Shown: positions 37,692 to 48,800 of the stretch, one piece after another | Numbering within the stretch: the first letter of the stretch is position 1 | Layout of the letters: the number at the start of each line of letters is the position of its first letter | Assembly: GCA_025602915.1 (NCBI GenBank) | Contig: JAHLJZ010000005.1 | Coordinates: 310,001 to 374,000, forward strand | Length of the DNA stretch: 64,000 nucleotides | Reading direction: 5' to 3' | Source of the DNA: Paraphysoderma sedebokerense | Lineage: Eukaryota; Blastocladiomycota; Physodermatomycetes; Physodermatales; Physodermataceae | The notes under the pieces: generated by a model | The model's input: the letters and a program-made list of their open reading frames with translations, nothing else | Told to the model about the DNA's origin: nothing | Databases searched by the model: none | Translations under genes and position numbers: made by a program

Positions 37692-40600
37692 ATGAAGGTG
37701 GGTGCACTTTTCCTTGACATTTGTGCTTGATATCCATCCTCTGACAAGTTTGTCCGTCATCCGCAATGTCAAATCTCGATCACCTCAGTTCGGTAAACAA
37801 ATCCAAAATCAAACCATCCCGGAATGGGCTTCCCATTATATGAGGTATGTTACTTCTCACATTGAAATTATACGATAGCATTAATTGCAGGGTTTCAATC
37901 CGGAGACTGTATCTTTATCGATGAATATGGGATTGCAGAAATAACGGCAGGCGGGCCGCAATTCGAAGAATTCAAGAATTACCACAAGTGGATTGACGAA
38001 TTTCCTTTTCCTAATACAGCTACAAAGGCTTAAAGAAAATTATAAATTCACTTGAAAATCTCCAAACTGGGGACCAGAAGTCATTCAGCGTAACAATATC
38101 GGCTCTTCCTCCTCCCAATGCCGAGAATGAATCATCGCCGACAATCGACAAAGCTGGCAGTAATCTAAAGGCATTAAAAACATCCTTCTTCTATAAAGTC
38201 GAAAGAGAATTAGAAAAGGTCAACACTTTTTACCTAACCAAAGAAGCAGAGCTGAAAGTTCGATTGAGAAGTTTGATGGATAAAAAGAGGATTATCAAAG
38301 ACGGAACAATGGGCATAAGTAGTGTAAAAAGTCTAAGAGATGCATTTTTGCATTTACAGAAAGATCTGGAGAAATTGCAGGTATATAATGACAGTGATAC
38401 ATTCCCGTTGTGTCATCCCGCTGACAATTCTGTCTCGTTTCACAGCATTTTGTCGAAGTGAATGCCACCGGGTTTCGGAAGATTCTAAAAAAATGGGACA
38501 AACGATCAAAATCCAGCACCAAAGAGTTGTATCTCTCACGACAAGTTGAAATTCAGCCTTGCTTCAACCGTGAAGTTTTGACCGAACTCACCGATGTAAT
38601 ATCTGCCAACATCACAGAATTAATGCAAATGGCTGAAAATTCCACAGAACATATAGTTACTCCACCGGCTGATTTTGCAGAAAAAGTGCAGCCGCCTCCT
38701 AATATTCTCAGTCTTCCACATGCGCATTCCGATTCCTTAGATGACTTAGAATCAGAATTGTTGAAATCGGTGACGCTGAACTCCGTTCGCCGTGTTCAAG
38801 AAGCATTATGTAAAACATCGTCCAATTCTCGTGCTGTAGAAATTATCTCTCGCGTATTTATTCGAGCCTGTGCTGAGTCGTCTTTAGAATGTATACGATT
38901 ATTAGTCGATACTGAAAAAGTGGACTACACGTACGTGGACGATATTTCCGACCGAACCTGTCTTCATGAGGCTGCTATAGCGGGTCGGTTGGATGTAATG
39001 GAGCTGATTGTAAATCATGACGTGAATCTGGAAGCAGTAGATGTTTACGGGCGCTTGCCTTTACATTATGTCGCTATGCATGGCCACTCTGAAGCCGCAG
39101 TATTCCTTTTGCAGCGTCACTGTCAAGTCGACATTGCCGATCATGATGGGTTTTCTCCTCTCTTTTATGCTATTACTGGAGGGCATACCAAACTTGTCGA
39201 GACGTTGATTGACGCTGGAGCTAGCATCGAGGCGAATCCTCAGTCACATTACAATCCTCTTTCACTAGCTTGTCAGTACGGTCATCTCGATATCGCTACG
39301 TTGCTGTTATCCAAAGGGGTCGCCGTCATCTCGAATGCCGATGGACTACATCCGCTTCACCTTACCTCTCGTGAGGGGCATCACGAGTTATCTCGACTTT
39401 TGACGCAGCATGGTGCCGACGTCGATGTTCTTGATAAATTTAACAGTTGGAGTCCAATATTCTATGCCGCCAGCGAAGGACATCTGGAATGTGTTAAAGT
39501 CTTGTTGGACGCTGGGTGTAAAGTCGATTTGGTAGATGAAACCAGCTGGACTGCTATCACCCACGCCATTTACCGCGGCCACATTTCAACAGCCAATTTG
39601 TTGGCAGCCAAGTCCAATCTCCACCCGTTCATCACTCCCTCCGCTTCAACAACTTCAGCGGTTTCCTCTCCGCTTCCCGGCGATACACCATCAGAATCGA
39701 TTGGCTCGAAGCGTTCACCTTCTTTGGTTTCTGGAGGTCCTGTGTCCAAACGTCAAGCCACCATTACTCCGATTGCTCCGTCAGAGCTGTTTACGTCGAA
39801 ATTCGCAGATGCTGAAAGCGAAATGTCTGATCTCGATTTAGATTCTATTCCTTCACTTTCTCTCCCTCCTCCTATTATCCCATTCCGAATCTATGGCCAC
39901 AATTTCTTGGACAAAAAATATCAAATTCAAGTTTCTCTGGGGCACGCAAGTTTTGATTTCTCTGTCGCTCGGCCCCCTATCACAATTCTCAACGCTCGCC
40001 CAGTTTCGTCCCTTAAACTCATTATATCTTCAAAACCAGACACTGGTTCTATCCCTTTCAGCGTCATTTTACCTATTTCGGACGATCGTGAAGTGTTCAC
40101 TTTCCAGGTCGACAATATTGATGATTTTGCCGTCCAATTCGACGTGTTCCCAACGTATGGAACAAAGGCAATCGGCCGGGCTGTCAGTTTACCCACAGTT
40201 TTCAATTCTAGTGGTGGCGAGAGCGGGAAGAAAACAAGAGTTATAGTGCCTTTATTTGACATGGCGCTACAAGTTATGGGCGAATTGGCTTTCGAGTTTT
40301 CCGTAATCACTCCTTTTGCTCACACACGATTACAAGTCGGTGGTCAGGTTGAAACTTATTGGAAGTCGACTAAGGTATCTTTTCCGCTGTTGCGATTTTT
40401 TGTTGTTTACCCTGTAACGTTGTAGTAATCATTATTTTTCATAGGTCATCGCACCCTCAAAGTCTACTGTCAATGCCATAACATCATCTCCTGTTTTTAC
40501 CCAAATTCATAACCCTCCACCTGTGCTCTCATTCATCACTGCATCTTCACTAGCAGAACAATACCTTCACGTCACAGTACAAGTCACCCGCGATCTCGTC

Positions 40601-41824
40601 CCTGTTATCTTCCCAACGTGGTACTTACCGATTGATATTGTGGATGTTTCTGTTATGGATATCACGTTTCAACAATTTTTAGAGGTTGGCAAGAAATTTA
40701 AGAAAGAGAAAGGAGTTTCCGATGATTGGTTTTGTGTCGGAATGGGTGGTGAGGGGGACACGCGGTTGGCGAAAAGGATGAATGAAAGTTTTTTGACTTT
40801 GGAAGAGGTGTTAAAGGTAATGGATTTGTCTGGCCAATGGTTTTCCCATGTTTGACGAATTTGAATTAATGCCTTACCAACAAAAACAGACATCTCCGCC
40901 CCACATTGGACTCAATATTGAAATCAAATTCCCCTCCGTTTCTGAAACACAATTTTACCATTTGCCTACCACTCTTGAAATAAATCAAACAGTAGATGCT
41001 GTATTGAAAACCGTGTACGATTACTCTCAGTCTCTTGTTAGTTCCAATGACGGAAATACGAACGCATCCACCCAGCGGTCATTAATCTTCAGTAGCTTCA
41101 ATCCAGGAGTGTGTACGGCTGTGAATTGGAAACAGCCTAATTGTATGTTATATCCGAATTATGATTCGTTTATTTTTATCGAATTCGTTGTACTTCGCTC
41201 GTATCAGTGTGCTTACTCCGGACTTTGTCCAACCTTCGTTCATTCAGATGCTGTATTCTTTAATAGTTATTGCGGTTACCCTTCCCCTTCAAGCGCTACT
41301 ACTAAATTTGATCTGAATGCACTGAATCAAACTTCATCCGCCTCGACTTTGAAATTGGATCAAGCCCCGTCCATGTTGATTGATCAACCGAAACCTACCG
41401 AGCAGCTCAATAGCGGAAGGATTCAAAAAGGGAGCGGTTATAAAGGCCCAGACGAATTTAAGGAAGACGATGTTAGATGTAACAGTATTAAAGAAGCGAT
41501 ACGATTTGCGAAGGGCAATAATTTACTTGGTGTGATGTGTGAAGCCACACCTTTGGTATGTTTAATTCTATCCCTCATTTGGGAAATTTGAATTCTTCTT
41601 TGTTCCCTTTCCTTGATTACCTCATATTAAATGTTGACCTCCAAATGCATTTAAATATTTAGGTTCAAGTTCCTACCCTTCTCCAAACAATCAAAGAGTC
41701 AGGTCTTATCTTGGCTACGTTTGGCGAATTAAACAATTTTTCGGAATACATTAAATTACAAGAGAAATATGGAGTGGATGCCATTTATCAGGATGGTGTG
41801 CTGAAGTATATATCAGGACGTTAG
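37692..41824 (+). CDS. PHO81: PHO81/NUC-2-like SPX-ankyrin protein with degenerate GDPD domain
   Basis: Eight exons (37692-37697, 37789-37844, 38020-38380, 38446-40374, 40445-40816, 40890-41142, 41248-41555, 41663-41824) encode 1148 residues, near the 1178 of yeast Pho81. The SPX domain fills about 1-195: MKFGKQIQNQTIPEWASHYM is rebuilt across the first two introns, then YKGLKKIINSLENL and the helix FRKILKKWDKRSKSSTKELYL. SPX domains bind inositol pyrophosphates. Ankyrin repeats run about 255-530 (RTCLHEAAIAGRLDV, GLHPLHLTSREGH). The C-terminal half has a beta-rich region and a GDPD-like fold (QVTRDLVPVIFP, LNIEIKFP, YAVFFNSYCGY). It lacks the HRG and the EFD/H catalytic motifs of active phosphodiesterases, as in Pho81 and NUC-2. 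Those proteins inhibit the Pho85-class CDK under phosphate starvation. The first exon is only 6 nt (ATGAAG). Confidence 0.9.
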
Positions 41825-42072
41825 GAATTGATTTGTGAGCCGTGATCGAAAATGACTGAATGTTGTGTGCTTCTGCTGATGCAGAAAACGATCTCAGATT
41901 TAGAAGGTGGATGATTGGAAGATTCATTGTGGAGCACTTGGGTTGAACATTCTTCATTCGTGGTAATATATCACTTGTATTTTTTAAGATGTATTATAAA
42001 TTCATTTGATTATTCGTTGCGTCGCGTTCACAAATGGCCCTTCCCCAATTCCACAAAAATGGCTAGAACATC

Positions 42073-44037
42073 CTACTTCTTCTCACCACGATGCATAATT
42101 CGAATTTCAATGCCGCTTTGTTGAAGCGTTTTAATGAAATCGGATTTGTAGAAAGCAGAAGCCGGAGTGAGAATGCCATTGGGCCATTTGCCAGCTTTCT
42201 GTTAACCGCAGTCATAGGGATTAGAAGATGCATTTAGTTTTCAGGTTTGCATAACCATTAAGATGAAAGAAAATCATACCCTTTCGCAAAGTATGGTAGT
42301 TGCGGCGGCAACAATACAAATTGGTGTAGCAACTAGAATAGTTCAAAGGTAGAATATTTTGATTAATAGAGGTATCATAATAAATCACTTGTTGTCTTAT
42401 ACGAACCATATCCCGGCTCCGGTCCCATAACTTGAACAATCATTTCATAGTCTTCTTTACGTCCCGCAATGGCGGACTTAGCTTCTTCACTTTTCCCTTG
42501 TTTAGCAAGTTCTAATACCTTGGTGTCTTTGGCGGTAACACCTCTGGCAATAAATGTTTCGACGAATGATGTATTTTGTAATTGACTTTCGGTAGGTCCA
42601 GCATGGGTGAACAGGCCGAATGTGAAGAGTCGGGGAAACTGTGAAAATTCAAGTCAGACAATTGTGGAGGATATAAATTAAGACAAAAAGGTAGACATAC
42701 TGCGAGTAGGATTTTACGACCCAATTTAAATTTTGCGAAAATTGAGAATATAGTGACCATTCCGACAAGGCCAATTACTGCTCCAATGGACTTGACTGTG
42801 AGGTATGCAGCGAAGCTTACGGGAGGTGACGGTTTATCTTTGTACTCTTCAGTAATCTGCTGACCCATTCGACTATGCCGCAGGACGTTAAATTTCATCA
42901 CTATTTCCAAAATAATAAAAAATAAAAGGTCAATAACTTACACGACACTAGCGTCAGCCCCTGGAAACGGAAGGATCCATCGCGAAACTCGAGAATCCCA
43001 CTGAGGTCTGGTTGCAATCTTAAGCTTATTACTTGCTAATGATTGAGCTGGTTTTCGTTTTATCTGAAACAAATATAATGGAAATATTAAATTAATTTGC
43101 CATTGAAGATAATGACATTCTATTCTACCTGTTTGCGCAATTTCCGCAATTCATCCACGCTTCCGAATCCTTGAACAGCGGACTCGTAAGTTGCATAGTG
43201 GAACGTAAGACCTTCTTTGGTATCGTTTTGGCTGGAAGTGATAAGTTGGTTAATCTGCAAGGCTTTTGTAACGGACCAACATAAGCGACATACATCTGTA
43301 AAAACATTTCAACAGTGGTCGGCACAACGCCAGTTTCAACAAGTTTTTTCTTGGAGTAAAGCACTCCAATATCTACAGGATGCAAGTCAATTTTCATCTT
43401 GTATGGACGGAAAGGAAAAAGTTATCAACTGACCAGCAGGAACACTATCAAAGCCACTAGCAGGTACAACCATGACATCATTTTTCTTTGCCAGCTCATT
43501 ATATTTGACATACATACGATCAATAAACTCTGGCTCCCCCGTAATATCCACTGCGAAAAAATAGTAAGATAGGTGATCAACATTGGTCGTGACATCGATC
43601 AAAAAGAAAACAAATACCGTAGTGGGTTTTATTCTCGACGCACGCTTTGACGACTACTTCTCCATAATATCTGAATGGCCCGACACAGTTAATCAAGACA
43701 TTTGTAGACTTGGCTACTGCAATAACTGTTTGGGGGTCGTTAACATCAACACCAGAAACAACTTCCACTTTGATGCCTGTATCATTTCGCCTTTTAATAA
43801 CCGCTGGGAAAAATAAATAGATAATTCTAAACAAACAATTCATTATGAGAGAGCACAAAGATTGGCGAGAAGTTAGTCACCTTGAAGCTTGTCATTGGAG
43901 CGACCTGAAATGGCCAATTTCAACGGTCGTCCAAGTTTCTTTGAAGCTGAATTGTGGACTTTCAACAACTCTGCAAATACCAACTCTCCAGTAAACCCAG
44001 AAGCTCCAAAGATAACAATATCGTATTTGCGGTCCAT
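42073..44037 (-). CDS. SCCPDH: Saccharopine-dehydrogenase-like oxidoreductase (SCCPDH family)
   Basis: Ten exons give 448 residues: 43881-44037, 43618-43803, 43434-43550, 43294-43372, 43129-43231, 42942-43063, 42701-42872, 42407-42638, 42280-42332 and 42073-42198. The N-terminus is a Rossmann fold with the nucleotide-binding pattern GASGFTG (residues 11-17). Other family blocks are LAISGRS, TNVLINCVGPFRYYGE, VPASGFDSVPA, HYATYESAV and FPGADASVV. A hydrophobic segment lies at about 300-325 (GAVIGLVGMVTIFSIFAKF), as in animal SCCPDH on lipid droplets and membranes. The C-terminus ends with GILTPASAF. The true substrate of these proteins is unknown; they are not lysine-pathway saccharopine dehydrogenases. 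The join 43232-43293 was chosen because it alone restores the frame with good splice sites. Confidence 0.9.
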
Positions 44038-44225
44038 TCTGTTAGTAAATGGCAATTCACACGTCAACGACTTGTTGGGTTCAAAGGAATCCTAAGTCTG
44101 GCAAGGCGCGAGAATGTCGACAACTGACATATATATTTTTTAAAACTCATTCACTCTGACCAGTACATTTCATGTTACATGAACAAAATTACAATTATAT
44201 TATCTGTTGTTTATGCCACACCAAT

Positions 44226-45706
44226 TTATTGACGGCGTCTATCGCCGCGCTTTTGATCTCGACGATTATTATCGTTAGCTCTGTAACCGCTATTATCTCC
44301 TGCGTTCTTAGAAATTTCCTCCGAGGAGACACCCATCTTTTTTAAGAGATCTACGAATGGCTGATATTGCCATTTCTTCCCGGTAATGATCATATCGAAA
44401 ATAGAGCGTGCGCCTTCGAAGTCCTCGTTTTCAACCAACTGGGTCATTAATTGCTGATATGGTTGGAACCAAACAGTGCGGCGATACTTAGACATGTGCT
44501 GTTCCACGGCATTATATAAACGTAAGGCTTCAAGTGCTCCCGAGGTGTCATCTTTGGCGAGGTAAGTATCCATCAGTCGGATTATATCGGCGGCAAAGGG
44601 AGCTTGACTTCGTCTTCGAGAGTAATCGTAACATTCGACAGAGTTCTTCAGAGATTCTCTTGCCTCCTTTGGCTTATCTAGCAGCATGAATGCATCAAAC
44701 TCAATTCGGTAAGTAACATCAGACAACGGTATGGACTTTGACTTCATTTCCTCAATCACTTTCAACCCTTCCTCCGGTCTTCCATTTTCAACATAGACAG
44801 CTACCAAGTTCGTATATGCTTTATTAAGCTTTGACTCATCTGATTTGTCAATGTAATCTTTCAAAATCGAAACGGCATCGTCAATTTTACCAAGCGTCGA
44901 ATAACAAAGAGCTCCCAATCGTTGGAGTACTCTAATTTCCGAGACATTTTTCATGGCCAACTCATACACCTCAATCGCTTTTTGAGGCTGTTTTTGCCGG
45001 CGATACATATTCATCATACTGTTGTAAGTTTTGCTATCCTTCTTAGCCTCTGTCTTCATCAATTCCGTAAATATCTGGAAGGCACGATCTTCGTTCCTCT
45101 CTTCTGCAAAGCGATACAACAGATCATGGTAGAGTTCGGGACGAATCGTTACGCCCTTTTGTTTCAAATCTTGACAGATTTCGTCAAGAAATGTGGTAGG
45201 CGCTCGACGATTTGACAATTTCCAGTAAATTGACGCATGTTGGGCTTCGTTGAGAAATGAGAGTTTATCGGTTGATTTCAAATTCGAATACAACTCGCCT
45301 ACTTCATCCATGGAGCCAACCTTCAATGTGCGAAAAAAATTTACGACCATCGGATCTGCCGGTTCAGAGGAAGATGAAGCAACATGTCGTTTTGATGCGT
45401 TGGCATTGCCTTGATTGGAACGACGGAAACTGTTTGAAGAGCCAGGGTCTTGTCTTTCATAAGACTTTTGACTTAATTCCGACCGTTGCTTTCCTTTTTT
45501 GGCGATGTTCGGTTGAACATTCTGCTGTGTCGATTCTGCTTTTGAGCTTTTTAATAAAGACACGAGTTAGACCAAAATAACCGGCTGCTAATGTCAGCAT
45601 TGCAAACTCACCTTTCAAACCTTACAACACAAGGACGATATAGGTTTATCGCACGCAATCTACTGGTAGTAATGATTCGGCTAGAACGAGCTGACAGTGA
45701 TAGCAT
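44226..45706 (-). CDS. Mitochondrial pentatricopeptide/TPR-like repeat protein
   Basis: Two exons (45612-45706, 44226-45546) give 471 residues. The large exon lacks an ATG at its start. Upstream, a 95-nt exon begins with ATG at 45706 and encodes MLSLSARSSRIITTSRLRAI, an Arg/Ser-rich, acid-free amphipathic sequence typical of a mitochondrial presequence; the GTGAGT donor joins it in frame. A charged Ser/Asn-rich stretch is followed by about eight 35-residue helical hairpins from residue 120 to 430, for example DRAFQIFTELMKTEAKKD, TYNSMMNMYRRQKQP and EEGLKVIEEMKSKSIPL. These fit the PPR pattern (xxTYNxLI...A..G). The tail is basic (RRDQKRGDRRRQ). A role in organellar RNA processing or translation is inferred from family and targeting. 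It is divergent from importin-9 across 163 bp. Confidence 0.8.
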
Positions 45707-45869
45707 TATAGTGATTATAAATTTGAATAGTGAGCCGATTGTCTACGGGTTCTCTGAACTACGTAAGGTTTCTTGTTTGGCGTTGTCATGGTGATGCGTC
45801 TAGTACGTGAGCCCGAATCTCTCTCGTGCGACTGCAGACTAGGAACACATACATACAATAGTTGAAAGA

Positions 45870-48800
45870 ATGCTAGGTCCAATGAGCAACTCACCAATGG
45901 AGATGATTCACACTCTTCTCCGTAATGTCTTACATCCTGATCAAGCTCAACGGAAGTCTGCCGAGAGTAATCTGAATGCCCTGAAGAGTCAGAAAGGTGG
46001 GTCCAAGATTCCTTCGTGTTTAATCTTACTTGCCGCAAGTAGAGTGGATGATCATTTTTTCTGCTGTAACTTCCTCCACAGTTATTGTTACCAGGGATAA
46101 ATTTTGATTTTGAGCGGGAAATGGCAACACGATCTCCGGTTCTTACTAACCTAGCTTTGATCTGTGCTTGAACCCAAACTGATTATTAGAATTCCCAGTT
46201 GCCCTGGCAAACTTAGCTCTGACCTCAACCATCGATACCACAACTAGACAAATATCCTTTATATGAGCATCTACCTTCAATTTCATGTCACTATGAACAA
46301 CTACGTTCCCTAACTGAACTCATAGTTACGTTGCAGCCTACACTTTGAAGCGATACATTGAAACTAATTGGTCCCCTAAGAATGAAAATTTCGAAGGACC
46401 AGAACTTGATACAGAGGTCAGTAGTAATATTAACCAAAACATGCGAAGTGTTGCAAAAATTGACTAATGATTTTTGTTAGACCAAGCTCTTTATCCGGAA
46501 CCAGATTGTCACTCAAGGACTCCTCGACGAGAATAGTAAAATGCGGGTGGCTTGTGTAAATATCTTCAAGTGCAACATCTGAATAATGAAAAGCATGCTG
46601 TTGACCAGTACATATATAGGCCTACGCTGTTGCAAAAATCGCCCATTCTGATTGGCCCGAAGAATGGCCTGATCTATTCAATATCCTTTTAACCCATCTT
46701 CAGTCCGGAAATGCTATTGCTGTGCACAGTTCCATGCGAGTTCTGAGTGGTAAATTGCCTGCTATTTGGGAAAATTGCTAGTGTTCCACTAATTGAATAT
46801 GATTGGCAGATTTTATCAGTTCTGACGTTACCGACCAGCAACTGCCTCAAATCGCCCCTTTGCTATTACCGCAGCTGTTGAAAGTTTTTACTAAACCCGA
46901 GGTGATTTCTGTTCGTCCTCTAGTTTCTCAACCTTGCGATAATAACATCCATCTGTGGCAGATATATTCTCCGACTATACGTTGCCGAGCTGTCAACATT
47001 TTAAAAGATGTCATCGAATGTTTGAGTACTCTAAAAGATAATCCAGAAGTTCAGGTAGAGAATTTTGTGGGACCGGTTATTTCAGAATGGGCCACAGCTT
47101 TCATCGATGTCATGAAAGTCGGCTTTGCAAATGTGACCGAAGATCAACTAAATCAGATGATATTATTGAAGTACACTATCTCCAAGGTCTATATCGCCTG
47201 TACACTATATATCTATCATATTCTCATCTTACTCTATTTCTTAGACTCTCACTCAATTTCATAGCTGCTTTCCGAAACAACTGGGACCTCATTTGATGAC
47301 CATATTTGAAATTATTTTCGGTGATCTTGATACACTAAGATCAGTGTATGTTTCACGTAAGGTCTTAGGATCTGATGACACTGATTCCGATGGCGAAGCA
47401 TCAGACGGTGAAGAAATTAGCATCGATAATTTACTGTATATATATTTTGATTTCGTCAGTGCGGTAATGCGCGTGTCAAAGTTAGCACCCATTTTTATCG
47501 GTTCGAACCAGCTGTCGACTGCGAAATCTCGATCGAAACGGCATATTCTTCCTTTAGAATCGCATCCTGTCGCTTTGTCTGGCGGAATTTTGAGTCAGCT
47601 GTATTATAATGTCATTGTTTATATGCAGATGACACAGTACCAAGAATCTGAATGGTTGGATAACCCCAACGAATTTGTGGTGGACGAGATGGACTACGAT
47701 TCATTCAAATATAATGTTCGAATTGCTGCATCGGATTTGATATTGGTATATCCAATTTTACATTTTAACAGTCTCGATGTACGAAATTAACAATTGAAAA
47801 TTTCTTTAGAGCGGCATTGATTATTTCAGTGAAACCGCGATTCGATGCCTAGCTTCAGCCTCCATGAAAGCGTTGGAAGAATCCGCTCAAATGAAAAAAG
47901 ACGGCAAGAGTCGTTGGTAATGGCCTTGTCGAAGACTGCCTTTGTATGATTTTACTTATTCATTGATTTTAGGTGGAAGTTGCAGGATGCAGCTTTACTG
48001 GCTATCGGTCGAGCGCACGAGGAGATCGCCTCTCTTCTTTCCCAGGGGAATGCGATTATCGATATGTCCGTGATCTTCGGGCAGATTTTAGTAGAAGCTA
48101 TGCAAAATTCAGGTATGGCTTGTTAACGCTATATGGGTTATGGCATGGTATTAATTCCCCTGTCAGCCCTTCCATTCTTACAAGGTCGAGCCCTTTGGTT
48201 CGCGGGGCAATTCGCGTCGATTATGCCTTTGGATCATGCATCACAATATGTCAATTTATCAGTGCAAGCCTTGGATCCGCAACAAACAGTTCCCGTTAGA
48301 CTGTCAGCGCTCAAGGCTTTAAAAGGGTTATTACTCTCCGCTCTTTGGGTATTACTCAGACCAACAGTTGACGTATATTCATTTTTGTAGATTTTCTGAC
48401 TCTATCGATAAAGCTTATTTAAACTCCGTACAAGCTGCAATATTACAGAGAGTCACTCCTTTAGTGCACTTTGCAACTGAAGACACTCTAATATTGATCT
48501 TGGAAACTTTAATATCAGTTGTAAAGATTGATCCCAACGTTACGCTTCAGCACGAAAGTCTGATTATTCCCGCCATTATTGAGATTTGGAGCAAAAACGT
48601 TGAAGGTAGCGTATTCTACTTGTTATTGGGATACGAATGTGTCGATTCTGATGAGTTTCTTATTCAAGATCACCTTATAAATGGCCTCGTTTTGGATATT
48701 GTCGACACGCTATCCTCCCTTCCGCCGCTCGTTCCTGCATTATATAGTCGATTATTACCTGTCATTGTGAGTATTATTCAATCTCCAGAACAACAACCCA

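Noticed and set aside
40445-41824. Active glycerophosphodiester phosphodiesterase at the end of the PHO81-like protein
   Set aside because: The HRG, EFD and catalytic His motifs are not present in any frame or exon arrangement I could build.
43255-43289. A 35-nt intron in the SCCPDH-like gene
   Set aside because: A stronger GTATGT donor with the CTTCCAG acceptor (43232-43293) gives a 62-nt intron and restores the family sequence.
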